Below are positions 24,966 to 33,851 of a DNA stretch of 35,727 bases, piece after piece; the first letter of the stretch is position 1; each line of letters begins with the position of its first letter. The stretch comes from Actinomycetes bacterium (lineage in GTDB: Bacteria > Actinomycetota > Acidimicrobiia > Acidimicrobiales > Acidimicrobiaceae). The DNA lies in contig JAKAQR010000028.1 in assembly GCA_021819725.1 (NCBI GenBank), forward strand, positions 1 to 35,727, read 5' to 3'. The position numbers and the translations under genes are program-made. The notes below the pieces were generated by a model that saw only the letters and a program-made list of their open reading frames with translations, was not told the DNA's origin and ran no database searches.

Positions 24966-26021
24966 ATGTATACCGGTCGTCTGTTCCCTGTGTCATTAGC
25001 AGCACTCTCTGGTGTGTTCCCTGTAGCTGCGGCAGCTCATGGCCCTAGTGTTGCGCCGTTGGCAACGGTGGTTGGTGCGTTTCCTGCCCCGACTACTGGC
25101 TCTGGACCAGGGACCTTAGCTCAGCTATCCCTTCCTCGCGGGTCGACTCAGGTTGGACACTATGGTACAGCAAACACCTCCTCAGGGAACAGCTTCTATG
25201 TTGGCTACTCTGCGATCACTCATAGCATCTATACGCCAACGGTTGCTGGCATTACCTATGTCTCAAATAGCTCGTCCCTACAGGTAACAGGGTCATTCAC
25301 TTCGATCCCGGGCGGTCGCATTGCACGGGTGGTGCCTAATAGTAATGTTCTTCTCGTGCTCGCCAGCAATGCTGTAGCCGGCTACACGCTCAACTCTCAT
25401 AGAGCGCTGTTTGCGGATGCAGTAGGCGGCAATGCCGTGGTTCTTAGTCCGGATGGCAGAGTCGCTTTCGTAGGTGGTAACGCGGACTCCGTTATTACAG
25501 CTATCGATGTGCGCGACGGGGAGGTTCTTCGGACCTACAATGTTCCTCAGATTGGCGACATGGTTTGGGCCCACGGCCAGATCTTCGCTGCGGATATAAA
25601 AACCGGGGTCATGACGGTGCTGAATCCTGCGACCGGCGCCACCGTCGCGATCCCTACTCCCGAAGTGGATCCGAGCTTTAGTTATAATGATGTTCCCGCA
25701 GCTACTGCTGGTTTTATGCAGTTAGCCGTTGGTTCCCATCAAGGGACTGTCTATGCCGCAGGCTTTTCTGGTCATATCCTAGAATTTTCGGCGACACGCG
25801 ATAGGTATCTTGGAGAAATCCCCGTGAGTGCAAACACCAATAGCGCCGGCGCTAACCAGCTTAGTGGTTTGGCGATTCTCCCCGGAGGTACTGACGCTAT
25901 AGTAACGGTTGAGAATCTCAGGGAGAGTGTTATCGTCAATCTAAGAAGCGGTGTGATTCAGAGGGTATTTCCCTCCTTTGCGAGTAATCGATGGATACTG
26001 GTTCCAACTAGTAAGCAGTGA
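24966..26021 (+). CDS. Secreted beta-propeller-like (YncE-type) protein
   Basis: A 351-residue exported protein. Residues 1-23 form a signal peptide (hydrophobic core LFPVSLAALSGVFPVAAAA, cleavage after Ala-Ala-Ala likely). The rest shows repeated beta-strand units of the YncE/WD-like kind: VVLSPDGRVAFVGGN-DSVITAIDVRDGEVLRTY, then GQIFAADIKTGVMTVLNPATGATV, GTVYAAGFSGHILEFSA and LAILPGGTDAIVTVENL. Such propellers often bind partners or metals outside the cell; no catalytic residues are evident. ATG 24966 has AAGGAGA seven bases upstream. It is alone and not in an operon. Confidence 0.75.
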   Translation: MYTGRLFPVSLAALSGVFPVAAAAHGPSVAPLATVVGAFPAPTTGSGPGTLAQLSLPRGSTQVGHYGTANTSSGNSFYVGYSAITHSIYTPTVAGITYVSNSSSLQVTGSFTSIPGGRIARVVPNSNVLLVLASNAVAGYTLNSHRALFADAVGGNAVVLSPDGRVAFVGGNADSVITAIDVRDGEVLRTYNVPQIGDMVWAHGQIFAADIKTGVMTVLNPATGATVAIPTPEVDPSFSYNDVPAATAGFMQLAVGSHQGTVYAAGFSGHILEFSATRDRYLGEIPVSANTNSAGANQLSGLAILPGGTDAIVTVENLRESVIVNLRSGVIQRVFPSFASNRWILVPTSKQ

Positions 26022-26079
26022 TATTGCTGATGAGAGCCGGCTCCGTTCGCACGGCCAGCGCCCTTCACGGAATGTGGGA

Positions 26080-26103
26080 TTGATGCCATACCACAGGCAT
26101 CAA
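26080..26103. repeat. 8-bp perfect hairpin after the propeller gene
   Basis: TTGATGCC and GGCATCAA flank an 8-base loop, 58 bases after the stop. AGCGCC/GGCGCT pairs lie further out. Without a T tract it is not a standard terminator. Confidence 0.4.
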
Positions 26104-26604
26104 CGGGAGGCGCTCTGAATAGATGTGAGTTAGCAGGCTTTGCTTCTGGGGCACCATACATAATCCTCTTGGTTAAGGCGCCTGACGGTACGGCTACTTA
26201 GGTGTATGGCACGCTTGGAGCAAACCTACTTGGCACCTCGATAGTCAAGGGTCGTCAGAAGTCGACATTTCTACAAGGCAAGACGTCGCAGTCGGCAACG
26301 GTTTGTCGAAAGTTATCGGCCATCTACTCGGCAATGACGAACTCCATCAAGGCCTTTGTGCCAGCTACTTCGAGAACCACAATGAGTCAGAGGCAGCGGT
26401 ACATCGACTGAGGAAAGGGATCGAAGCGCTTGGGTTTGTGGCCATCCTAACTGAGAAGGTCACGTAGCCCGAACAGTTCATAGCTCCTAGACCACTCTCG
26501 CTTCGTGGGGTACGCAGGTCTTGTCGTCCTCAATTCACCTGGTAGATGGCGTTGGGTTTTGGCGCGTTCAGGTCCGCGTGACTATTCAGGGGTTCGCGAT
26601 GAGG

Positions 26605-26652
26605 TATCGGGGTTGGTCACCCCGATAATTCAGGGTTGCCTTATGCAACCCT
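26605..26652. repeat. Two adjacent perfect hairpins
   Basis: TATCGGGG/CCCCGATA with a 7-base loop (26605-26627) is followed after four bases by AGGGTTGC/GCAACCCT with a 5-base loop (26632-26652). Two perfect 8-bp stems in 48 bases suggest a structured RNA or a protein-binding DNA site. Confidence 0.5.
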
Positions 26653-26862
26653 CTGCGGCACGTGTAACACACAGTACCTCCGGGAGCGCGATTGCAAGCA
26701 GTTCTCTGTGAAGGACTCAGCAACATTCTCAGCCCATAGGATGTTGGGCAGTGAGATTAGAAAGTCGGGGCTCACAGATACGGTATCGGAGTGCCTTCAC
26801 CCCAAAGTGCCTATCTCGGGGGATTCCCCGTTCCAGGGATGATTTCATGGCTTGGGATCCAT

Positions 26863-26898
26863 CGGGTGTTCTTCGAGATTGTCGTGTCCGAACACCCG
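26863..26898. repeat. 9-bp inverted repeat
   Basis: CGGGTGTTC at 26863-26871 pairs with GAACACCCG at 26890-26898 across 18 bases. Confidence 0.45.
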
Positions 26899-27228
26899 TT
26901 CCTTGTGTATTACAGTATGGAATGATTGCACGTTTACGGTAGCATTAGCATTGTAAAACGGCGATGGAGCTCGCTGATGTCGCCCTTTTGAGGCTGATGG
27001 CTCCTATTGAGCGCTTAAGTGGCGAGAATAGGGGCATGTCGTGATATTTCTAAGACAGGAGTCACTCGCGCAGACACGGGAGTCGCGCCGGTGCTCCGTT
27101 TATTGGTGTCGCTGGTCGGCGCGAAGTTGGAGGGAGGCCCGACCAAAAGCACTTGACATCCGCCCCGATGGAGGTCGGGAACAAGATCAGACGTGGACAG
27201 GGCCACCAGGGAAGGGTGTGGTGTGGTA

Positions 27229-27750
27229 ATGGATGACCGCGAGAACGAGGCCATCGTCGAGGTACTCGCGAACAGTCGGAGCCAGATCGGTCACAACCAC
27301 CTCCATCGTTTCCTATGCCTGGAGCGAGGCCTGTTCTCGCTCAGGGCCTGTCTGGCCAACTACGGACTCATCCTCGACTCGCTGGCAGAGGGCGGAGATC
27401 TACTCGACGCGTTCATCCACACGGAGTACCCGGTCCCTTGTGGGTGCCAGGCTATCAGTTGGCCTGTGCTGCTGTCCTGGGTGACCGATGAGGAGAGTCC
27501 TAACGTCAAGTTAGTCTTGGCACCATCGAGTGAGCCTTGTTGGGGGGACGTTGGTGATCTCGACGACCGCCTGGTTAGCTGGCGGGCAGAGAACATAGGG
27601 CGTATCACCTCCTACAAGGACACAGAACCTTGCGGCTTGTCATGCACAATGGACTGCAAGGACGGCAGCAACAAGTTAGGGGAGAGTGGGATTTCGCGAG
27701 AGCGGTTCGGTGAGCGAGTGCTGTTCCACCAGCGGGTGAGGCGAATATGA
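27229..27750 (+). CDS. Hypothetical protein, first gene of the MutS-like cassette
   Basis: A 173-residue protein with no recognised domain. It is acidic at the start (MDDRENEAIVEVLANSR), has a Leu-rich middle (ERGLFSLRACLANYGLILDSL) and several cysteines near 75 and 135-145 (PVPCGCQ, PCGLSCTMDC) that could bind metal. It ends in an ATGA overlap with the first MutS-like gene, so it is translated with it and probably works with it. ATG 27229 is preferred over an in-frame GTG at 27193. The frame is open for 174 codons in a region where the other frames look like shadows, so I take it as real with moderate confidence. Confidence 0.6.
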   Translation: MDDRENEAIVEVLANSRSQIGHNHLHRFLCLERGLFSLRACLANYGLILDSLAEGGDLLDAFIHTEYPVPCGCQAISWPVLLSWVTDEESPNVKLVLAPSSEPCWGDVGDLDDRLVSWRAENIGRITSYKDTEPCGLSCTMDCKDGSNKLGESGISRERFGERVLFHQRVRRI

Positions 27751-29408
27751 CCTCGACCAACCGTGACACGGACCCGAGGCAGCATGAACTCTCTTCGTGT
27801 GCCAAGAGTTCGACCGAGGGGGCAGAAGTCGCGCGAGAGGATCTCGGTGAGTTGGTCATAATCGGCTCGCCCACACCCCATCGTAGTCTTCTATCACCGC
27901 ACGGACTAGATGACGAGCTTGGAACAGAACCAACAGATCGCTCATTTGTCAACGACTTGAACATTGGTCAGGTTGTGACCTCGATAGCTGGCGACCGAGA
28001 GGAGCGCGATCTCATCACCACGCTTCTCTATCGCCCACTACACGATACGACCACAATCCGATTCCGCCACGAGGTGTTTCGGGACCTGGAGGATAAGACA
28101 CTTTTCGAGCGTGTCAAGGGGTCAGTTGAACTGCTACGCCAGACCCGCTCACACTTGGCGCAGCTCGAAAAGATGCAGTCCAAGTATGAGCAGGAGGGCT
28201 GGCTACTCGATGCAATTGCCATCTATTGCCAGGCAGTGACCTCTTTGGCCGACGACCTCAATGCTGACTCGGTCAACTCTCAGGGTCTCCATTCCTTTGG
28301 TGATTACCTGGCAAGCTATACGAGATGTGATGCATTCGTGAGCCTCGCCACTGAGGCTGCACAGCGCAGGGAAGCTCTTGGCCAGATCCAATATTGCGTG
28401 CGCATCCGCGGTGGCCGGGTTGACGTCTATCGATACGAAAATGAACCGGACTACAGCGTTGAGGTGCTGAAGACCTTCGAACGCTTCAAGCAGGGCGCGG
28501 CGAAGGATTATCGTGTCCAATATCGTGTCTGGCCGAGCATCGACCATGTCGGAGCTCAGATGCTAGACCTCGTGGCTCGCCTATTCCCAGAGGAGTTCTT
28601 AGCCCTCGACGAGTTCTGTCGCCATCATGACAAGTTCTTCGATGCAACCGTGCGGCGTTTCGAACGCGAGGTTCAGTTTTACCTGGCTTATCTGGAGTAC
28701 ATGGAACCGTTGAGGGCCGCTGGCCTGAGCTTTTGTTATCCTGAGGTTAGCCAGTCCAAGGATGTGTTGGCCACTGACACGTTCGATTCAGCCCTGGCCA
28801 ACAAGTTGGTCGCCAAAGGACAAAAGGTGATCACTAACGATTTTTCGCTCTCCGGCATTGAGCGCGTCGTTGTCGTCTCCGGACCCAACCAGGGAGGCAA
28901 AACTACGTTTGCCCGCACCTTCGGCCAGCTGCACCATTTTGGGAGTGTCGGAGTTCCCGTGCCTGGCTCGGCTGCCCGACTGTTTCTCTTTGATCGGCTC
29001 TTCACTCACTTCGAGCGCGAGGAGGACCTAGCCAACATGACCGGAAAACTCGAAGACGACCTAGTGCGGATACAGGCCACGCTGATGACAGCGACCTCTG
29101 AAAGTATTATCATCATGAATGAGATCTTCTCCTCGACCACACTGAATGATGCTCGCTTCTTGCTAACGAAGATTCTGGAGAAGGTCATTCAACTCGACCT
29201 GCTTTGCCTCCTTGTCACTTTCGTTGATGAGATAACATCCCTCGCGCCCTCCATCGTGTCGATGGTAAGCATGATCGTGCCAGAGAACCCGACTGAGCGA
29301 ACCCTTAAGGTGGTGCGAGCCCCCGCGGATGGCCTGGCCTATGCTCTGGCCATCGCTGAGAAATACAACCTGACCTATGAGCGTCTGCGCGGGAGGATAA
29401 GTCGGTGA
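27747..29408 (+). CDS. MutS-like ATPase, first of a pair
   Basis: A 553-residue protein whose C-terminal 180 residues form a MutS domain V ATPase: Walker A SGPNQGGKTTFAR (GPNQGGKT at 379-386), then THFEREEDLANMTGKLEDDL and a Walker B region IIIMNEIFSST (Glu459). Mismatch-repair MutS has DE in this motif; here it is NE. Residues about 80-350 resemble the helical core/lever domains (EVFRDLEDKTLFERV), but the N-terminal mismatch-reading domain with its F-x-E motif is absent. It should therefore be an ABC-type DNA- or RNA-handling ATPase with a role other than classic mismatch repair. It overlaps both neighbours by four bases. Confidence 0.88.
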   Translation: MTSTNRDTDPRQHELSSCAKSSTEGAEVAREDLGELVIIGSPTPHRSLLSPHGLDDELGTEPTDRSFVNDLNIGQVVTSIAGDREERDLITTLLYRPLHDTTTIRFRHEVFRDLEDKTLFERVKGSVELLRQTRSHLAQLEKMQSKYEQEGWLLDAIAIYCQAVTSLADDLNADSVNSQGLHSFGDYLASYTRCDAFVSLATEAAQRREALGQIQYCVRIRGGRVDVYRYENEPDYSVEVLKTFERFKQGAAKDYRVQYRVWPSIDHVGAQMLDLVARLFPEEFLALDEFCRHHDKFFDATVRRFEREVQFYLAYLEYMEPLRAAGLSFCYPEVSQSKDVLATDTFDSALANKLVAKGQKVITNDFSLSGIERVVVVSGPNQGGKTTFARTFGQLHHFGSVGVPVPGSAARLFLFDRLFTHFEREEDLANMTGKLEDDLVRIQATLMTATSESIIIMNEIFSSTTLNDARFLLTKILEKVIQLDLLCLLVTFVDEITSLAPSIVSMVSMIVPENPTERTLKVVRAPADGLAYALAIAEKYNLTYERLRGRISR

Positions 29409-30955
29409 AGGCGTATTTGCTCTACAAAGATCAGGACTTCGACTTCGATGCCAATCTTCCGGTCAATCACAGTGATGTCATCCAAGACCTCGAGTTGACC
29501 ACGCTACTCCAGGCCATGGCCCAGGGCGATGAGTTCTTGTTTGAGACGTCTAAACGAGTCGTGCTCACTAGCCTCGACGATCCTGAAGCTATCCGCTACC
29601 GCCAGCAAGTGCTCGCCGACTGCCTGGCCGAGCCTGATATTCTCCGTGAAATGTACGCCGTTGCGCTGGGAGCGCTCAAGGACAAGCGCGGCTTGTGGTG
29701 GGGTTACTCGTCGCAGTACCCGAGCTCCATCTTGTCGGGTGCTGTGCACCAGCTCGAGGCCTTCTTCAATCGGATGAAGGAGCTTCGCCAGATTGCTGAC
29801 CGACATTTGGAGAAATTCCACTCAGTGGGTCTCGGCACCTTGTTGCTAACGCTCCAGCATGAGCTCGATGATGAGTACTTCGAGACGGTTAACTATCATC
29901 TCGAACAGCTCAAGTTCAGACGCGGCGCGCTCATCAGCATGGAGCTCGATCGCTTTAGCAATGGGATCAACTATGTTCTGCGCTCGTCGGGGAAGGCCAA
30001 TTCCAGTTGGAGGGAGCGCTTCGGGATCGACCGACGCTCCTCGTACTCGTTTACCATTTCGCCGCGCGATGAGGCTGGGGCCAACTCCCTCTCAGAAATA
30101 CAAAACCGTGGTATCAATTTGGTCGCTAATGCGGCCGCCCAGTCAGCTGACCACATCAACAGCTACTTCACGATGCTGCGGGCCGAGCTCGGCTTCTACG
30201 TGAGCTGTGTCAATCTACATGAGGAACTGGTAGCCAAGGGTCTGCAACCAGTCTTCCCAGATCCAGCTCCCTTCGAAGAGGTTCGGCTCTCGTTTTCGAA
30301 CCTGCGTGACGCTGCTCTGGCTATCCAAGCCGAACGGCCCGTGGTGGGTAACGATGGTGACGCTGACGGGAAGTCGATGATCATCATCACGGGCGCCAAT
30401 TCGGGTGGCAAGTCTACCTTCGTGCGCAGCGTCGGACTAGCACAGCTGATGATGCAGTGTGGTATGTTCGTGGTCGCTGACGCGTACCGAGCTAGCGTAT
30501 GCGAGGGGGTATTCACCCACTTCATCCGTGAGGAGGACGCCAGCATGACCAGTGGGCGCCTCGATGAGGAGCTGGCGCGGATGAGCATCATCGCCGACGA
30601 AATCGGCCCGGGGTGCCTCATACTCTTCAACGAGTCCTTCGCTGCTACCAACGAACGAGAAGGCTCTGAGATCGCCCGGCAGGTCGTACAGGCATTGTTG
30701 GAGGCCAGAATCCGAGTCGTCTATGTTACGCATTTGTACGACTTCGCTGAGAGCTTCTTGCACCAGCATGCCGCGTCGACACTGTTCCTGCGGGCCGAAC
30801 GAGAACGAGATGGCCGCCGCAGCTTTAGGATGGTCGTGGCTGACCCCCTCTCCACTAGCTTTGGCGAAGATCTTTACCTGCGCCTAGGGGGGTGGTTGGG
30901 TGAGAACGCCGATGTAGGTACGCGGCAAAGAGCGCCGGGTCAACGCCAGACTTAG
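29405..30955 (+). CDS. MutS-like ATPase, second of a pair
   Basis: A 516-residue paralog. The Walker A is IIITGANSGGKSTFVRS (GANSGGKS at 330-337), then FTHFIREEDASMTSGRLDEEL, Walker B CLILFNESFAAT (Glu410), and the conserved His of VYVTHLYDF (443). Like its partner it has no mismatch-recognition domain and starts directly with the core-like region. The two differ strongly, so they may form a heterodimer as MutS dimers do, each giving half of the composite ATP sites. GTG 29405 has GGGAGG about 9 bases upstream and overlaps the previous stop. Its last dozen residues come from transposase DNA in another frame, so its natural C-terminus has probably been replaced. Confidence 0.88.
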   Translation: MKAYLLYKDQDFDFDANLPVNHSDVIQDLELTTLLQAMAQGDEFLFETSKRVVLTSLDDPEAIRYRQQVLADCLAEPDILREMYAVALGALKDKRGLWWGYSSQYPSSILSGAVHQLEAFFNRMKELRQIADRHLEKFHSVGLGTLLLTLQHELDDEYFETVNYHLEQLKFRRGALISMELDRFSNGINYVLRSSGKANSSWRERFGIDRRSSYSFTISPRDEAGANSLSEIQNRGINLVANAAAQSADHINSYFTMLRAELGFYVSCVNLHEELVAKGLQPVFPDPAPFEEVRLSFSNLRDAALAIQAERPVVGNDGDADGKSMIIITGANSGGKSTFVRSVGLAQLMMQCGMFVVADAYRASVCEGVFTHFIREEDASMTSGRLDEELARMSIIADEIGPGCLILFNESFAATNEREGSEIARQVVQALLEARIRVVYVTHLYDFAESFLHQHAASTLFLRAERERDGRRSFRMVVADPLSTSFGEDLYLRLGGWLGENADVGTRQRAPGQRQT

Positions 30956-31510
30956 AACGATCGTTGGCACCAACCTGGTAACAGCCAAGCCCACCTTGGG
31001 GTGGCACTTCGACGAGGCCGCTCTCTATCACGACGCGTCAACCGATGGATGGGATGCATTGCTTGCCAACCTCGGGCCCTACTAGGTCGGCTCCGCTGAC
31101 ATACTTCACAAAGGCCGAGAGGTGACGGATAACCTAGAGGGACCGATTGCTGTTGTCCCCATCTTCTTGGAGAACAATCGTAGCATCGAGACACTCATCA
31201 GTGTCGTCTGTTTTGCGCTGCTTACGTCTAGCTTTGTCGAACGGACACTACATCCGGCTCCTGCACCTGCGGTGAAACCCGCGAGTTCTTGGGTAGGACC
31301 CTTAGCCCCGCCGATGGAAGGATTCACTTTAATGGTCTTCTCTCATCTAAGGCTGATGCTGGTCTCTGGAACCAGCCCGGATCCCGGCCCTACCGGCGCC
31401 CTAGGCCAACACCCTTGCGCTACTCGGTGTCTATCCACGAAGACCTTACCAACGAGGTTAAGGTCATGGCCAGTTGGGATCGACCCCGCACCTGCCGAAG
31501 CCTCGTCTAA
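30927..31510 (+). pseudogene. IS1634-like transposase, C-terminal remnant
   Basis: Reading from 30927 gives KERRVNARLRTIVGTNLVTA, LGWHFDEAALYHDASTDGW and ALLANLGPY, a stop at 31083-31085, then GREVTDNLEGPIAVVPIFLE and NNRSIETLISVVCFALL plus FVERTL. This is the family end block (G-EVVERR-xFKGPLAVAP-FLKNNRRIxAL). After 31290 the match moves between frames (ADGRIHFNGLL, RPRPTPLRYSV). The beginning overlaps the 3' end of the second MutS-like gene. The fragment is inactive, with an in-frame stop and frameshifts. Confidence 0.75.
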
Positions 31511-31768
31511 GTCTCGGAGGGTCGCAAGAACGGCGACCACCTGACCATAGGTATGGCTCTCGGTGACCTCAGAGCTTGCTTTGAGGTCTTCCTTTGGGAA
31601 TTGGTTTGTTGACTTCGCTCGAAGTGCTGCGATCTTATCAGGTGACCAGTGGTTGAAGTTGGCTAGCATGCGAATGCTGTCCTCTTCGCGGTAACTTTCG
31701 CGCAACAGTATGACTAGGGAGACTGACGGTTGGGGATCATGGCCACGTTGAGAACTACTGGCAAACAT
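31480..31768 (-). pseudogene. IS1634-like transposase, N-terminal remnant (opposite strand)
   Basis: From ATG 31768 the minus strand reads VSLVILLRESYREEDSIRML, then ANFNHWSPDKIAALRAK and TYGQVVAVLATLRDLDEA, as in the first 100 residues of IS1634-family transposases (LVESYRE-GKVRQR-LANL, then HG-VAAVL-TLR-L). The match ends about where the plus-strand C-terminal fragment begins. The two halves are therefore inverted relative to each other: either two elements collided or one was rearranged. Confidence 0.65.
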
Positions 31769-32066
31769 AACAGTCAGACTGGTGTCAAGGCTATTACTGA
31801 TTTATCTCGCCAATTCCTGAGCACCCAGGTCACAATGCCCTACTAGCGATTCACTTTGGGAGATAGAAGAGGTGATCCGGGAGGAAGTTCGGGCGAGATT
31901 GAGTTCTGCTTTCGTCCGGCATGGTAAGAGTTGGTCGAACATTACTCCGGCGGCACTCAATCGCCGGCCCGACCAATCGACGCCGATCGCCGTAGGCATC
32001 GGTGGAATAGATCTCGACCAGTCCGGGTTTCTTGGCCGTGACAACTAGAACTGGGCGGCATCCTAA
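31769..32066. other. Intergenic stretch before the GH15 gene
   Basis: No gene recognised. GC content rises toward the next gene. No clear ribosome-binding site is seen just before its start. Confidence 0.35.
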
Positions 32067-33851
32067 ATGATGGAGTGGCAAGCTTCGAGAATTGAAGACT
32101 ACGCGATTATCGGCGACGGGTATAGTGCGGCCTTGGTCGCTACGTCCGGGTCCATCGATTGGCTTTGCTTGCCGCGCTTCGACTCGGGTGCCTGCTTCGC
32201 CGCGCTACTCGGCGGCGCGGAGCACGGATTTTGGAGGCTGGCGCCTGTAGCTGCACCTCGTAGCGTGCTGCGTCGTTATCGCGATTCTACACTTGTGTTA
32301 GAGACCGACATTCGCACCGACGACGGGGTAGTCCGGATCATCGACTGCATGCCCGCTCGGTCTGACCACGCTAGCGTGGTTCGGGTTGTTCAGGGTATCG
32401 CCGGGCAGGTTCCGATGCGGATGGAGCTTGTCGTGCGCTTTGACTACGGATGGGTTGTGCCGTGGATGCAGCGTGCCGGTGACCACCTTCACGGTATCGC
32501 CGGTCCGGACGCGATCTGTCTCGCGACCCCAGTCGCCACAAGTGGCGAAAACCTGTCGACAGTCGCCACCTTCACGGTCAAGAAGGGCGAACAGTTCCCT
32601 TTCGTGCTATCGTGGCACCCGCAGTTCGCGGAGGGCCGCTGTGGTGGTGACGCTAATGAAGCTATTCGCGAAACTGAGGCCTGGTGGAGGGACTTCAGCG
32701 CGTCATGCACCTACGACGGGCCGCATCGCAAGGCCGTAGTGCGGTCTCTCGTCACCCTGAAGGCCCTCACCTACGCACCGACCGGCGGCATCGTTGCCGC
32801 AGCTACGACTTCACTCCCCGAGCAGCTTGGCGGTGGGCGCAACTGGGATTACCGTTATTGCTGGCTGCGCGACGCTACGTTCACCTTGCAGGCCATGCTA
32901 CGCGCTGGCTATCGTGGAGAGGCCGAGGCGTGGCGGGATTGGCTGCTTCGGGTCGCGGCAGGTGATCCGAAGCAGTTGCAGATCATGTATGGACTCGCGG
33001 GAGAACGCCGCCTCACCGAACTCGAACTCGATTGGTTGCCTGGATACGAACGCTCCCGGCCGGTGCGCATCGGCAACGCCGCGTCAGCCCAGGTGCAGCT
33101 TGACGTCTACGGCGAGGTCATGGATGCTCTTCACCAGGCCCGCCATGCGGGTATGGTGCCCGACCCGACGGCGTGGGCACTACAACGTGCCCTTATTGAC
33201 CACGTCGAACAGGTATGGCGTGAACCCGACGAGGGCATCTGGGAGGTTCGCTCCGGGCGGCGCCACTTTACGCACTCTAAGGTGATGGCCTGGGTCGCGA
33301 TCGATCGAGCGGTGCGCGCCGTGGAGGAGACCGGACTCGATGGGCCCGTCGAGCGCTGGCGGGCCCTCCGCTCTGAGATGCACAACGAGATCTGCGAGCG
33401 CGCCGTCGACACCGATCGCGGCTGCTTCGTGCGCTCCTATGGTTCGACCGAGGTTGACGCAAGCCTGCTATTGCTGCCGCTCGTCGGCTTCCTTTCGCCT
33501 GATGACGAGCGTGTCGTGCGCACTATTGATGTTGTCATTTCTGAACTCTGCGAGGAGGGACTGGTACGCCGCTACTGCACTGGCGACGATGGCCTTGCTG
33601 GTGGCGAAGGCGCGTTCCTCGCCTGCAGTTTCTGGCTCGTCGACGCGCTTGTGCTCACAGGGCGGCGCGAGGAAGCCGAGGTGCTCTTTGATCGCCTCGT
33701 CGGGTTGTGCAACGACGTGGGGCTGCTCGCCGAGGAGTACGATGTCGACCAGCGCCGGTTGGTCGGCAACTTCCCTCAGGCGTTCTCCCATGTCGGACTC
33801 GTGAACTCGGCATTCTATCTCGCAGCGACACCACCACGAATGACGCAATGA
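32067..33851 (+). CDS. Glycoside hydrolase family 15 (glucoamylase/trehalase-type)
   Basis: A 594-residue cytoplasmic enzyme of the bacterial GH15 group, which releases glucose from alpha-glucosides or splits trehalose. The N-terminal beta domain starts RIEDYAIIGDGYSAALVA and SGSIDWLCLPRFDS. The (alpha/alpha)6 catalytic barrel has RNWDYRYCWLRDATFTL, EGIWEVRSGRRHFTHSKVM (general-acid Glu region) and LLAEEYDVDQRRLVGNFPQAFSH, whose Glu acts as base. Actinobacterial proteins with this architecture include trehalases, so trehalose is a good guess. No signal peptide. GC content and codon bias look higher than in the upstream region. The stop overlaps the next gene (ATGA). Confidence 0.9.
   Translation: MMEWQASRIEDYAIIGDGYSAALVATSGSIDWLCLPRFDSGACFAALLGGAEHGFWRLAPVAAPRSVLRRYRDSTLVLETDIRTDDGVVRIIDCMPARSDHASVVRVVQGIAGQVPMRMELVVRFDYGWVVPWMQRAGDHLHGIAGPDAICLATPVATSGENLSTVATFTVKKGEQFPFVLSWHPQFAEGRCGGDANEAIRETEAWWRDFSASCTYDGPHRKAVVRSLVTLKALTYAPTGGIVAAATTSLPEQLGGGRNWDYRYCWLRDATFTLQAMLRAGYRGEAEAWRDWLLRVAAGDPKQLQIMYGLAGERRLTELELDWLPGYERSRPVRIGNAASAQVQLDVYGEVMDALHQARHAGMVPDPTAWALQRALIDHVEQVWREPDEGIWEVRSGRRHFTHSKVMAWVAIDRAVRAVEETGLDGPVERWRALRSEMHNEICERAVDTDRGCFVRSYGSTEVDASLLLLPLVGFLSPDDERVVRTIDVVISELCEEGLVRRYCTGDDGLAGGEGAFLACSFWLVDALVLTGRREEAEVLFDRLVGLCNDVGLLAEEYDVDQRRLVGNFPQAFSHVGLVNSAFYLAATPPRMTQ

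Larger units (their letters stand above)
26022..27228. other. Long gene-poor region with several perfect hairpins
   Basis: No intact gene. A plus-strand frame ending at 26466 reads SYFENHNESEAAVHRLRK and then IEALGFVAILTEKV, reminiscent of a transposase tail, but the family is not clear. Inverted repeats stand at 26080-26103 (TTGATGCC arms), 26605-26627, 26632-26652 and 26863-26898. The end of the stretch holds the leader of the MutS-like cassette. Confidence 0.45.

Noticed and set aside
26080..26103. Hairpin after the propeller gene as a terminator
   Set aside because: The stem is good but no run of T follows on either strand.
32794..33804. Two long plus-strand frames inside the GH15 gene
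   Set aside because: The third-position GC bias of this gene keeps other frames open; the translations are Arg/Ser-rich and lack motifs.
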